Shown here: one piece after another, positions 36,047-44,821 of the stretch
Position numbering within the stretch: the first letter of the stretch is position 1
How the letters are laid out: the number at the start of each line of letters is the position of its first letter
Assembly: GCF_016584665.1 (NCBI RefSeq)
Contig: NZ_BBJB01000085.1
Coordinates: 62,001-126,000, forward strand
Source: Pseudanabaena sp. lw0831
GTDB lineage: Bacteria; Cyanobacteriota; Cyanobacteriia; Pseudanabaenales; Pseudanabaenaceae
Length of the DNA stretch: 64,000 nt
Direction: 5' to 3'
Program-made: the position numbers and the translations under genes
The notes under the pieces: model-generated
The model's input: only the letters and a program-made list of their open reading frames with translations
Told to the model about the DNA's origin: nothing
Database searches by the model: none

Positions 36047-37987
36047 GTGCTACAAAAGATCTATTGGTTAAAACATATTCAAAGTGAGAATATCCAAGAT
36101 ACCCAAGAGTTTAGGACTATTTTTTGTAACCATGAATTTCCACATCTGACATTCTTGAGTCCAGCTTTTCTTATTGTTGGTGGAGGGATAATCTCTAATA
36201 CTTATGCTTGGACATTAGCCATTAATAATTACTCGATTTTTGTTGGCGCTGGTTCATCTCCAACACCTGTAGATGCAATATGTAAGCAAATTAGGCTCCT
36301 CTTGATCCTACGAATGAATTTGTTTTTTGCTGAGTCCCCAGAAGAGGTTGACCAACACTGTAATAAAAAACACTCGGCAGGAAAGAGAATCTTACCTGAT
36401 ATGTTCAGGGACACATCAAATTTACGACATGAAGAGATAGAAGCACTTAATTCTTGGCTTCAGAAAACTTTATCAATACCTCGAAAACAATACCTTACAA
36501 TCTGCCAAGCTCTTACTGCATATGAACGTGCTCTTCATGTTCTCTCCAGCGATCCTACACTTTCATATTCATTACTTGTGTTTGCACTCGAAGCATTAGC
36601 AAATGGGCATCCAGCTTATCAAGCTACTTGGGATAATGTGTCTAATGCATCAAGAGATAAGATTGATAATCTTTTACAAGATGAACGTATTTCTCCACTC
36701 GATGAGACTTGGACTGATGATCTACGGAGAGTTTTGGTGGATATCGTACAGCCAAAGGCTACAAAAAGATTTACTGATTTTGCACTCGATCATATTCCCC
36801 CAGATCTGTACAAAGCATCAAATAGTAATTCAAAATCACAATTACGACGTTCACGAATTCGCAAAAATATTGAGAATGCTTATGATTTGAGATCTTCTTT
36901 CTCTCATGCCTTAGAACTACTCCCTCAATTCCTGATAGATGAATCGGAACGTGCTGAAGAGGTTGAATCGATTGATATAAAAGATAAAAAGGTTAAAACA
37001 TCATATTTAACTTTAAGAGGATTATTTCGAGTAGTCCGTTCTATTATACTAGAGTTTATTGAGAAACAAGAAACTATCGATCTTCGTTTTCATCCTTGGA
37101 TAGAGGAATCAGATGATAGCATAATCAGGTTAAATCGTAATCCAGCATACCTCCGCGTGGAAAGACCTGATGACAAGCTTCACATTATTCCATCTGAGAA
37201 TGCTCAAAACTGGTTTGAAGACATCCTTGTTATTTACCAAGACAACTACATTGAAAGACTTCATGAACAGAGGTCAAAAAATCAAGCAGACTTAGACTTG
37301 ATTATGGGTATAGCTACCTCAGGTTCTATGGCAGGTAGGGCAGTCTTCCGCTTTGATCCCAATCCATCTTATGACTGGAAAGCTCTTAAAGAACAAGCTC
37401 TAGGTCTAATTAGTAGCTCTAAGAAATCTGACAAGAAATATCTTCAAGCCATTACTCTACTTTGTACTCATCTCGAAATGATAAATAGTTACGAAGAAGT
37501 TTGGTCTGTGTGTGTCACATTTGTTGAATTAGGTCATTTGATAAAAACATCAAACCCATATCAGCATTTTTTTATAACCTATGCTTATTATTTCCTCTCT
37601 AACAAATGTGAAACACTACCAGTTTGGGATACTATTTTAAAGAAAAGCACTTTTGGAGATAGAATACAAGAACTTCAGCGTTTCATTGTGGATGTTATTC
37701 ATGACAAGACACAGGATTGGAAAGGAAAACAAGCTGAAGCCCTTGTTCTACAACACTTCAAGACAACCAAATTCTTTATCCCAATTCGTATAGAAATAGC
37801 ATGTATGCTTGAAATTGCTAGACTATTCCAAAACGAAGGAGCAGATGAAGAACGGAAAAAGTGGCTAAATGATGCATATGAAGATGCATCATTATATCCA
37901 AGTCTTCAAACTTCAATACAAAGTGCACTAGAGTCTGACAACCTTGAAGTTAGTCCACAAGAAATCTTATTTATTCCTAATATGTAA
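36047..37987 (+). CDS. Unrecognised 646-residue protein with HEPN-like R-X4-H motif
   Basis: I do not recognise the whole protein. The segment YERALHVLSSDPTLSYSLLV...ALEALAN followed by NAYDLRSSFSHALELL resembles ApeA-like HEPN domains. In those, the RX4-6H motif (here Arg282 and His287) is the ribonuclease active site. The N-terminal 140 residues and the helical C-terminal half (TPR-like appearance, LQAITLLCTHLEMINSYEEV) are of unknown type. There is no signal peptide or membrane helix. The start is a GTG at 36047 with no good alternative. I see no GCGATCGC over 1.9 kb, which points to transfer. It follows a VapBC-like pair, so a toxin or anti-phage role is plausible but unproven. Confidence 0.75.
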   Translation: MLQKIYWLKHIQSENIQDTQEFRTIFCNHEFPHLTFLSPAFLIVGGGIISNTYAWTLAINNYSIFVGAGSSPTPVDAICKQIRLLLILRMNLFFAESPEEVDQHCNKKHSAGKRILPDMFRDTSNLRHEEIEALNSWLQKTLSIPRKQYLTICQALTAYERALHVLSSDPTLSYSLLVFALEALANGHPAYQATWDNVSNASRDKIDNLLQDERISPLDETWTDDLRRVLVDIVQPKATKRFTDFALDHIPPDLYKASNSNSKSQLRRSRIRKNIENAYDLRSSFSHALELLPQFLIDESERAEEVESIDIKDKKVKTSYLTLRGLFRVVRSIILEFIEKQETIDLRFHPWIEESDDSIIRLNRNPAYLRVERPDDKLHIIPSENAQNWFEDILVIYQDNYIERLHEQRSKNQADLDLIMGIATSGSMAGRAVFRFDPNPSYDWKALKEQALGLISSSKKSDKKYLQAITLLCTHLEMINSYEEVWSVCVTFVELGHLIKTSNPYQHFFITYAYYFLSNKCETLPVWDTILKKSTFGDRIQELQRFIVDVIHDKTQDWKGKQAEALVLQHFKTTKFFIPIRIEIACMLEIARLFQNEGADEERKKWLNDAYEDASLYPSLQTSIQSALESDNLEVSPQEILFIPNM

Positions 37988-38061
37988 ATCAATTATTCTC
38001 AAAGTTTTTGTATAGTTGTTTGCACTTGCCCTCTTTTGGAAGCATAAACTATTCAGAAAGT

Positions 38062-38145
38062 ATGGCTGAAACAGTTGTTTTGAAAATACCAGAAGCATTG
38101 TATCAACGCCTAGCTATGCAATACCATACAACCCATTTATACTAG
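38062..38145 (+). pseudogene. Truncated copy of the N-terminus of the RHH-like gene at 38434
   Basis: 27 codons beginning MAETVVLKIPEALYQRLAMQ. They parallel MSETVTLQIPEALYQRLAIA of the intact gene 372 bp downstream, then leave the homology and end at a TAG at 38143-38145. It marks a duplication or an old insertion site, now filled by the DUF433 gene. Confidence 0.7.
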
Positions 38146-38169
38146 AAAAAGTGTTAGGTAAATACTCAA

Positions 38170-38394
38170 ATGCTAGAACTACTTACAAGAATTACCGTTA
38201 ACCCCAAACAATGTGGCGGCTGTCCTTGCATTCGTGGCATGAGAATTCGCGTTTCAGACGTTCTCGACTTATTTGTAGCTGGTCTAAGTGCTGAAGAGAT
38301 ATTAGAAGAAATGCCTGACTTAGAAAGAGATGACCTAAAACCAGCACTAGTTTATGCCTCCCGTAAACTCAACCATCCCGTATTAGTCGCATGA
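38170..38394 (+). CDS. DUF433 domain protein (antitoxin-like)
   Basis: 74 residues matching DUF433 over the full length: RITVNPKQCGGCPCIRGMRI, then VSDVLDLFVAGLSAEEILEEM and a DLERDDLKPALVYA helix. DUF433 proteins have a winged-helix-like fold and are often followed by a DUF5615 PIN-like toxin. No such gene follows here, so it is an orphan or its partner has been lost. ATG at 38170. Confidence 0.88.
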   Translation: MLELLTRITVNPKQCGGCPCIRGMRIRVSDVLDLFVAGLSAEEILEEMPDLERDDLKPALVYASRKLNHPVLVA

Positions 38395-38433
38395 CCATCT
38401 AGAGTGATGCCCATTTATAAATTGAGAAAAAAT

Positions 38434-38841
38434 ATGTCTGAAACCGTTACCTTACAAATACCAGAAGCATTATACCAACGCTTAGCGATCGCGGCTGGAG
38501 CTACCCATCGATCGCTAGAAGACATAATTTTACAAGCCTTACAAATTGGTAGCCCACCAACATGGAAAGACGTACCCGAAGAATTTCAAACCGACCTTGC
38601 CAGCTTAGATCGACTTGATGAAGATTCACTATGGCAAATTGCCCGTAGCCAAAAAACTCAATTAGAAATGGAACGCTACGAATCCCTATTGTCAAAACAA
38701 CAAGATACATCACTTACTGATTCCGAAAGATTGGAATTAGATGACCTGCGTAAAGATAGCGATCGCTTTATGTTACGCAAATCCCAAGCTGCCGCGATCC
38801 TCAAATGGCGCGGACATAACGTTTCTAGACTAGCAGGGTAG
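38434..38841 (+). CDS. Ribbon-helix-helix-like hypothetical protein paired with an HNH endonuclease
   Basis: 136 residues. The N-terminal 45 (TVTLQIPEALYQRLAIAAGA, then SLEDIILQALQIG) look like a ribbon-helix-helix DNA-binding domain of antitoxin type. The C-terminal 90 are charged and helical, ending in KWRGHNVSRLAG. The open frame starts at 38404, but the ATG at 38434 gives the sensible N-terminus. The HNH gene begins 5 bp after its stop, so the two are probably co-transcribed. From memory, this pairing recurs in filamentous cyanobacteria; its function is unknown to me. Confidence 0.78.
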   Translation: MSETVTLQIPEALYQRLAIAAGATHRSLEDIILQALQIGSPPTWKDVPEEFQTDLASLDRLDEDSLWQIARSQKTQLEMERYESLLSKQQDTSLTDSERLELDDLRKDSDRFMLRKSQAAAILKWRGHNVSRLAG

Positions 38842-38846
38842 ATTTT

Positions 38847-39269
38847 GTGTCAGGCTATATTTCTCAAAATCTGCGATCGCAAATAGAATCAATTGACCGT
38901 AAGCGTTGCTGCTATTGCCTCACAACCGAAGCAAATAGCGGTATGCCCATGACAATCGATCATATTCAACCAGTTTCAAAAGGAGGACTGAATACAACTG
39001 AAAACCTATGTCTTGCCTGTCGAACTTGCAATGAATATAAATCTGACACCACAGAAGCGATCGATCCACTAACAGGCGAACTTGTAGCCTTATTTAATCC
39101 ACGACAACAAAATTGGAAGGAGCATTTTCAATGGAATAATGATGCCTCTCAAATTGAAGGTTTAACAGTGATCGGACGTGTAACGGTTATCGCTTTACGG
39201 ATGAATAATGCTGTCATTGTCGCTACTCGTAAACGTTGGTTTGCAATTGGTTGGCATCCACCAAATTGA
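38847..39269 (+). CDS. HNH endonuclease
   Basis: 140 residues with the HNH/beta-beta-alpha metal motif: CCYC...MTIDHIQPVSKGGLNTTENL...CLACRTCNEYKSD. The paired CxxC knuckles and the Asp-His catalytic pair are all present. The start is a GTG at 38847, 5 bp after the RHH-like gene. The C-terminal part (FQWNNDASQIEGLTVIGRVT) is the usual tail of this cyanobacterial subfamily. DNA target unknown. Confidence 0.9.
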   Translation: MSGYISQNLRSQIESIDRKRCCYCLTTEANSGMPMTIDHIQPVSKGGLNTTENLCLACRTCNEYKSDTTEAIDPLTGELVALFNPRQQNWKEHFQWNNDASQIEGLTVIGRVTVIALRMNNAVIVATRKRWFAIGWHPPN

Positions 39270-39282
39270 ACTGTAAAAAACA

Positions 39283-39930
39283 TCAAATTTCTATTTCTGC
39301 AATTTTGCGTAAACCTCGCCATGCCACCTCTAACTCACCCTGATTAACCAGAGGAGACAAAACCTGAGACATTCCATATTGTTTACCCTCTAGCTTCACA
39401 AACACAATATCATCACCATTAGTCAACATCGCAAAAGTCGGGCGATTCCCTGCGGGATGCGTACCGCCGCCATTTGGACTAGCCATCAAATAAGCAAGAG
39501 TTTGCGGCAAAGCAGACCAAACCGAAAGCATTGTTTTCTTTGACTCTAAAACGATGATCCAAATGCGATCGCGCAATACCAATACGTCGATGCGTCCCTG
39601 TAGAGTTTCTTCACTATCCGCTATCTCGATCATTACAGACTCTTTCGCCTTGAGAAGAAATGGAGGATCGTATAAACCAGTAATCGTTAGCAATGGAGAA
39701 ACCAGCAACAACATCACCGTACTTTCTAGTAAATGTCCACCAGAGCGATGATAAATATAACGCCGCCATAGAACTTCTAAACTAGCGCGATCGCCAGCCT
39801 TGATCTCAGGAAGTTGGTCATACCATTCTGTAAAAAAATTCTTTGATTCACTACGACTCAAGCCAAACTTTTGTTCTGCATCAACGATCGTGGTGACAGT
39901 CTCAGTAACGGCTAGTGTTTGCATAGTCAT
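39283..39930 (-). CDS. PD-(D/E)XK nuclease-like protein, type I restriction HsdR_N-like
   Basis: 215 residues. The core GRIDVLVLRDRIWIIVLESK carries the D...ExK signature of restriction-type nucleases. An upstream glutamate-containing helix (HLLESTVMLLL) and a downstream QTLAYLMASPN helix fit the HsdR N-terminal nuclease fold. There is no helicase domain and no HsdM or HsdS nearby, so it is a solitary nuclease-like protein. Such proteins are common in cyanobacteria and their role is not established. It marks the right edge of the accessory island. Confidence 0.75.
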   Translation of the reverse strand: MTMQTLAVTETVTTIVDAEQKFGLSRSESKNFFTEWYDQLPEIKAGDRASLEVLWRRYIYHRSGGHLLESTVMLLLVSPLLTITGLYDPPFLLKAKESVMIEIADSEETLQGRIDVLVLRDRIWIIVLESKKTMLSVWSALPQTLAYLMASPNGGGTHPAGNRPTFAMLTNGDDIVFVKLEGKQYGMSQVLSPLVNQGELEVAWRGLRKIAEIEI

Positions 39931-39985
39931 ACTTTGAGTTATTACTTAGATTTACGCTAACATAGCGATCGCTAGAAACCAATGC

Positions 39986-40684
39986 TCATTTGAGAGCCAA
40001 TACCTGTTCTGCTTTAACGATCAAACCATCTTGAATCCGAATAATACGGCGAGTTCTTTCCGCAACATCATGCTCATGGGTAACGAGAACAATCGTAATT
40101 CCCTGTGAATTTAACTCTCCTAATAGTTCCATTACCTCATGGGATGTATGGGTATCTAGCGCTCCCGTCGGTTCATCCGCCAGAATTAACGCAGGACGAT
40201 TAGCTAAAGCACGCGCGATCGCCACCCTCTGTTGTTGTCCACCCGATAGTTGATTAGGCCGATTGGACATGCGATCGCTCAGTCCGACTTTTGTTAAGGC
40301 TTCAGTGGCGAGGCGATGACGTTTTTCTTTAGGGATATTGGAATAAATCATCGGCAGCATCACATTCTCGATCGCACTTGAGCGTGATAGCAAATTAAAT
40401 TGCTGAAACACAAACCCAATGCGCCGATTACGAATAAATGCTAATTCATCATCGTTATAAGTCGTCAGTTCCCGATCTTCGAGATAGTATTTGCCAGATG
40501 TAGGGCGATCGAGACAGCCGATAATGTTCATCAGTGTCGATTTACCCGAACCTGACATTCCCATAATCGCCGCATATTCTCCTGATTTAATCTCTAAATC
40601 AATACCTTTAAGAATTGGCACATCAACTTCACCAAGGCGGTAAGCTTTGCGGATATTTTCTAAACGAATCATTTTGTTAATCAC
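39986..40684 (-). CDS. ABC transporter ATP-binding protein, MacB/LolD-like
   Basis: 232-residue ATPase of the export-type family. Walker A is GMSGSGKST, the Q-loop is in FVFQQFNLL, the signature is LSGGQQQRVAIARAL, and Walker B is LILADEPTGALD with the H-loop in VTHEHDV. It is the third gene of a minus-strand set (adaptor, permease, ATPase), 51 bp after the permease gene. Together they would form a tripartite MacAB-like or DevBCA-like exporter; the substrate is unknown. Confidence 0.93.
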   Translation of the reverse strand: MINKMIRLENIRKAYRLGEVDVPILKGIDLEIKSGEYAAIMGMSGSGKSTLMNIIGCLDRPTSGKYYLEDRELTTYNDDELAFIRNRRIGFVFQQFNLLSRSSAIENVMLPMIYSNIPKEKRHRLATEALTKVGLSDRMSNRPNQLSGGQQQRVAIARALANRPALILADEPTGALDTHTSHEVMELLGELNSQGITIVLVTHEHDVAERTRRIIRIQDGLIVKAEQVLALK

Positions 40685-40698
40685 TTGAGTTGTGTTTG

Positions 40699-40729
40699 AG
40701 AAAGAGCAACCCGAAGGGTTGCTCTTTCT
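40699..40729. repeat. Short palindrome between permease and ATPase genes
   Basis: 14-bp arms (agaaagagcaaccc) with loop gaa, inside the exporter operon. It could reduce ATPase-gene transcription. Confidence 0.65.
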
Positions 40730-40735
40730 TATAAT

Positions 40736-42010
40736 TTAGTCACTTCTGAGCGCTTGAATAGGATCTAACTTAGCGGCACTCCGCGCAGGAATTACTCCCG
40801 CAACTAAGCCCACCACCATCGACAAACCGAAACCTGCTGCTACTGACCAAATTGAAATCAGAAATGGAAATTGAAAAATTGTCGCTGAAGCATAGGCGAT
40901 CGCAACACCTAACCCAATCCCAACTACACCGCCTAGCCCTGACACTAAAATCGCTTCGGTAAGAAACTGATTCAGAATCGCCGATCGCGTTGCTCCTAAT
41001 GCCTTGCGCACACCGATTTCGCGGGTACGTTCTACCACCGAAACTAGCATGATATTTGCAATGCCGATGCCGCCAACGATTAGAGATATGGCTGCGATCG
41101 CGCCGACCATGAGCGTCAGCAAGCCGACTATGTTTGTAAAGGCACTCACGATATCTGTTTGATTGACAATCCGAAAATCATCAGGTTGTGGCGGATAAAT
41201 TTTGTGCCGTAGACGCAAAAGATTAGTTAATTGGAATTGTGCAGCTTCAAGTTCTGTCTCATCAAGGGCTTGTACCCAAAATCCACTGACAGATATACCT
41301 TGCAAAGCATTATTACCCACCAGTCGAGCCGACATGTTTTTGAGCGGAATAAATACGCGATCGTCCTGATCGAAGCCGCCAGATGCGCCTTTTGATTCCA
41401 TTACACCAATTACTTGATACTGCTCGCCTTGAATGCGAATCCGTTCCCCGATCGCATTACTACTACCAAACAAATCTGAACGAACTTTAGAGCCAAGCAC
41501 CACCATTGATTTAGCATTATCAATGTCTTCCTGTTCAAAATATCTTCCTTCAGTTGGGAACGTGTTTCTGAGTGGAGAATAGTTAACATCCGTACCGATC
41601 ACCGTTGTCGAAGTGTTTTGACTGCCATAGGAAACCTGCCTAGTACGCTGTAAATATGCTGACACCAACTTTACCGCAGGCGCTTTTGCAACAGCCTGAG
41701 CATCTTCTAAGGTCAAAGTAGAAGCCGAGCCACCACCTTGACTAATGCCACCTGTTCGCGCTGAACCCGTCAGGACGTTAATGGAATTTGTGCCAAGGGC
41801 TTGGAGCTGACTTTCCGTTGATTTTTGAATACCTTGTCCAATTGATGTAATCGCAATCACAGCCGCAATGCCAATGATTACTCCCAGCATAGTCAATGCA
41901 GTTCGCAAACGATTATTCCAGAGCGACTCCGCCGCCATAGTCAGGATTTCGGCAAAGGGAACCTTAGCAACTTGGATGCGTGGTTTTGCTAATGGCTTTG
42001 ACTTTTGCAT
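40736..42010 (-). CDS. ABC transporter permease, MacB-like
   Basis: 424 residues: a first membrane helix near residues 34-55 (TMLGVIIGIAAVIAITSIGQG), then a large periplasmic MacB_PCD domain of about 220 residues, then three C-terminal helices (FtsX domain, with ERTREIGVRKALGATRSAIL). The topology is the four-helix MacB/FtsX type, with the ATPase as a separate gene. It lies 123 bp after the adaptor gene, with a palindrome in between. Confidence 0.93.
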   Translation of the reverse strand: MQKSKPLAKPRIQVAKVPFAEILTMAAESLWNNRLRTALTMLGVIIGIAAVIAITSIGQGIQKSTESQLQALGTNSINVLTGSARTGGISQGGGSASTLTLEDAQAVAKAPAVKLVSAYLQRTRQVSYGSQNTSTTVIGTDVNYSPLRNTFPTEGRYFEQEDIDNAKSMVVLGSKVRSDLFGSSNAIGERIRIQGEQYQVIGVMESKGASGGFDQDDRVFIPLKNMSARLVGNNALQGISVSGFWVQALDETELEAAQFQLTNLLRLRHKIYPPQPDDFRIVNQTDIVSAFTNIVGLLTLMVGAIAAISLIVGGIGIANIMLVSVVERTREIGVRKALGATRSAILNQFLTEAILVSGLGGVVGIGLGVAIAYASATIFQFPFLISIWSVAAGFGLSMVVGLVAGVIPARSAAKLDPIQALRSD

Positions 42011-42050
42011 AAATTTATTGAGCTTTTTAATTAGAATCTCGATTTTGGTT

Positions 42051-42130
42051 ACAGCGCTTTGCGCTCAAACCCAAACCGAATAATCTCTTAGAAGTTCTGA
42101 AAAGCAGCACTTCTAAGAGATTATTCGGTT
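42051..42130. repeat. Shared prefix plus 57-bp palindrome inside the exporter operon
   Basis: The prefix acagcgctttgcgctcaaac (from 42051) matches those at 28058, 59034 and, less closely, 60127. The palindrome 42074-42130 has 22-bp arms (aaccgaataatctctt...) and a 13-nt loop, longer than usual. Confidence 0.7.
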
Positions 42131-42133
42131 GTA

Positions 42134-43549
42134 TTAACTACGACTTCGTTGAGGCGAAGGTGACAATCCGGGAATACCTCTAGGCTCAGTCTTTGGACGC
42201 GAACCTTCAGGGAAAGAGATAAAGATTTTCTCATTACCAGTTAAACCAGATTTAACTTCTGTTTTATCATCAACAGTTAGCCCTGTTTCAATTGGAGTAA
42301 ACACAGGAGTTTCACTCTGATCGGTCTTTACGTATACACCTGTCATACCCTTTTCTCTCACGATCGCTACGGTTGGCACAACCAGCACATTCTTTAATTC
42401 ACCAGCCTTAAACTCTAAACTGGCATTCATGCCCGATCGCAGCATTTGCTTGTCTTGAGAAGTGATTTCGGCTTTCACTTCAAAACTGGTGACATTTTGA
42501 TTAACGATCGCTTGCGGCGAGATGGAGACGACACGACCATTAAACTTTTTATTAGGATAAGCATCGACTTGTAAGGTAACTGTTTGCCCAACCTTAATTT
42601 GAGCAATATTCGCCTCAGCGACATTGGCGACAACTTGATTATTGCTAGCCAAAGCAAGAATCGAAGAAGCCGTTGCCGAACTCACAGCGCTTCCTGATGT
42701 CGTCGGTGTCACAAATGCCCCTGGGTCAGCATATTTTCTGACTACCACCCCATCAAAGGGAGCGCGAATGATTGTATCTTCTAACTGAGCTTGCACGTTT
42801 TGCAAAGATCCTGCGGCAGCGACAACTTGCGCTTCTGCGCGATCGATTTCTTCAGGACGTGAGCCTGCTTGCTGCAAGGATAAGGCTTCTCGCGTTTGCG
42901 AAACTCTAGCGAGATTAGCTTCCATTGTCGTTCTTGACGCATCAAGATCCCGTGATGCGATCGCCCCTTCCTTATAAAGCTGTTGATTTTGGCGATATAC
43001 GATCTCCGATTGCTCAAGCGTCGCTTGGGCATTAGTTAAATTTGCTTGGGCTTGAGAAATATCTTGAGGACGATTGCCGGCCCTTAATAGATCGAGACTT
43101 GCCTGCGCCGCCGCCAAATTTCCGTCAGCTTGAGTAATTTGCCCTAAAGTATTGGACTCATCCATATAGGCAAGGATTTGACCTGTGCGGACATTTTCGC
43201 CTTCCTTGACCAGCAAACTCTTCAGCCTACCTGAGCTTTTTGGACTAACATTAATCGACTTTTCGGGCTGAATTGTCCCATTGGCAGTCACGATAATTGG
43301 TAAATCTGTACGCTTAATCGCAACCGTGCGATCGCGTTTACGGGTTGATTGATTATTGGCAGGTGCGACTAGCTGGGTATATGCATAGTAACCACCGCCG
43401 CCAACAGCCACAAGGATTAAGAAGATCGCAATGCGCCATCTCCATTTGCCCATAAACTTTTTTTTAGGGAGATCAAGTTCATCAGGGAAATCGGATAGAT
43501 CATCGGTAATATCCACTTCCTTTGGTTCTAGCTCTTTTTCTGATTGCAT
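42134..43549 (-). CDS. HlyD/MacA-type periplasmic adaptor protein
   Basis: Membrane-fusion protein of the exporter. From the ATG at 43549 it has 471 residues; the open frame extends 23 codons upstream, but that part precedes a better start at MQSEKELEP. A cytoplasmic acidic segment is followed by one membrane helix (IAIFLILVAVGGGGYYAY). Then come the lipoyl half-motif (GRLKSLLVKEGENVRTGQIL), a long coiled hairpin with alanine/glutamine repeats, the second half-motif (IRAPFDGVVV), and a beta-barrel. It is the first gene of the three-gene set. Confidence 0.92.
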   Translation of the reverse strand: MQSEKELEPKEVDITDDLSDFPDELDLPKKKFMGKWRWRIAIFLILVAVGGGGYYAYTQLVAPANNQSTRKRDRTVAIKRTDLPIIVTANGTIQPEKSINVSPKSSGRLKSLLVKEGENVRTGQILAYMDESNTLGQITQADGNLAAAQASLDLLRAGNRPQDISQAQANLTNAQATLEQSEIVYRQNQQLYKEGAIASRDLDASRTTMEANLARVSQTREALSLQQAGSRPEEIDRAEAQVVAAAGSLQNVQAQLEDTIIRAPFDGVVVRKYADPGAFVTPTTSGSAVSSATASSILALASNNQVVANVAEANIAQIKVGQTVTLQVDAYPNKKFNGRVVSISPQAIVNQNVTSFEVKAEITSQDKQMLRSGMNASLEFKAGELKNVLVVPTVAIVREKGMTGVYVKTDQSETPVFTPIETGLTVDDKTEVKSGLTGNEKIFISFPEGSRPKTEPRGIPGLSPSPQRSRS

Positions 43550-43743
43550 GAAAATCACGTCAATGGTTAGTGGGTTTAGACTCTTATACGCGATTAAACG
43601 TTCACTTCGGATAAACATACTAATTGTTTAATAGTGAAATTCAAAAACTAGATGAGTCCCGAAGTGACTCTTCTAGTTTAAAGGCAACTATATGCTTACA
43701 ATTGTAGCGCTGTAGTTTTTAGTATCTCGTTTTTGGTTCGGAG

Positions 43744-43778
43744 ATTCTCATGATAAAAATCGGTTTCATAATGAGAAT
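43744..43778. repeat. Minimal 35-bp copy of the ATTCTCAT/ATGAGAAT repeat
   Basis: Left end attctcatgat, short middle aaaaatcggttt, right end cataatgagaat. It consists of the termini with almost no interior and lies in the gap between divergent exporter and CDF genes. The hairpin at 43650-43680 (aaactaga...tctagttt) lies nearby. Confidence 0.7.
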
Positions 43779-43815
43779 TGTTGCTTTTGGCTCCATTACC
43801 TAATTTTCAATAGAT

Positions 43816-44709
43816 ATGCAAAACAAATCTGCTCGTTATTATGGATTTCTCTCGATTGGAGCCGCAATCGCCACGATCGCACTGAAATTAGGCGCATATC
43901 TATTGACTAATTCTGTGGGATTTTTATCTGATTCTCTTGAGTCAGGAGTTAATCTCGTAGCTGCGATCGGTGCAGTATGGGCGTTAACCTATGCTGCCAA
44001 GCCTCCTGATGAAGAACATGTATTTGGACATTCTAAGGCTGAATATTTTTCGAGTGGCTTTGAAGGCGCATTAATTTTAGTGGCGGCGGTAAGTATTGCG
44101 ATCGCAGCCATCCCCAGATTATTGAATCCTCAACCTCTAGAACACCTTGGTATTGGTCTAGTACTTTCTATAGTCGCATCAGCAATTAATGGAGGAACTG
44201 CCCTCATATTACTCAGGGAAGGTAAACGTTTACACTCAATCACTTTGCGTGCCGATGCGCATCACTTACTCACTGATGTATGGACTTCTGTGGGCGTAAT
44301 CCTCGGATTATTATTAGTCTCTGTAACAGGTTGGTTAATTCTTGATCCCTTGATCGCTCTACTAGTCGCCGCCAATATTGTTTGGACTGGCGTAAAACTA
44401 ATACAGGAAAGTGGCTCAGCGCTCTTGGATGTTTCTATTCCTTTACAAGAGCGGCAAATGATCAAGGAAATTCTCTCTTCCTACGATCGCAATCAAGTAC
44501 AGTTTCACGCAATTCGCACCAGAATGGCAGGTTCCAGAGGGTTTGTAACTTTTCACATACTGGTTCCAGGAGTTTGGTCAGTGCAGCAGGGACATGACTT
44601 ATGTGAAGAAATTGAATCTACTATCTGTAATGCTTTACCCCATATGAATGTTCTCACGCATTTGGAACCATTAGAAGATCCCAAATCCTGGACGGATCAG
44701 GATTTATAA
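43816..44709 (+). CDS. Cation diffusion facilitator (CDF) family transporter
   Basis: 297 residues with six membrane helices in the first 200. Metal-site residues of the family are visible: FLSDSLESGVNLVAA in helix 2 and ADAHHLLTDVWTSVGV (HxxxD) in helix 5. HVFGHSKAEYFSSG is the loop motif after helix 2. A C-terminal cytoplasmic domain (residues about 205-297) has IRTRMAGSRGFVTFHILV. It probably exports a divalent metal such as Zn, Mn or Fe; the metal cannot be fixed. Monocistronic. Confidence 0.92.
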   Translation: MQNKSARYYGFLSIGAAIATIALKLGAYLLTNSVGFLSDSLESGVNLVAAIGAVWALTYAAKPPDEEHVFGHSKAEYFSSGFEGALILVAAVSIAIAAIPRLLNPQPLEHLGIGLVLSIVASAINGGTALILLREGKRLHSITLRADAHHLLTDVWTSVGVILGLLLVSVTGWLILDPLIALLVAANIVWTGVKLIQESGSALLDVSIPLQERQMIKEILSSYDRNQVQFHAIRTRMAGSRGFVTFHILVPGVWSVQQGHDLCEEIESTICNALPHMNVLTHLEPLEDPKSWTDQDL

Positions 44710-44721
44710 CTGTTGCCAGTC

Positions 44722-44821
44722 TTGAAAACCCAAAAGATGAGAGGCGGCGCGAAGCGCCGCCTCTCATCTTTTGGGTTTTCAATTATAAACGAAGGTCGCT
44801 TCGCGCCCCTCGTTTATAATT
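44722..44821. terminator. Two abutting palindromes between convergent genes
   Basis: 44722-44782: 29-bp perfect arms, loop gaa, outer ttgaaaacccaaaagat and core aggcggcgc. 44781-44821: a second one with two mismatches, arm aattataaacga and loop ttc; its right end contains the stop codon of the minus-strand metallopeptidase. They share two bases. Confidence 0.82.
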
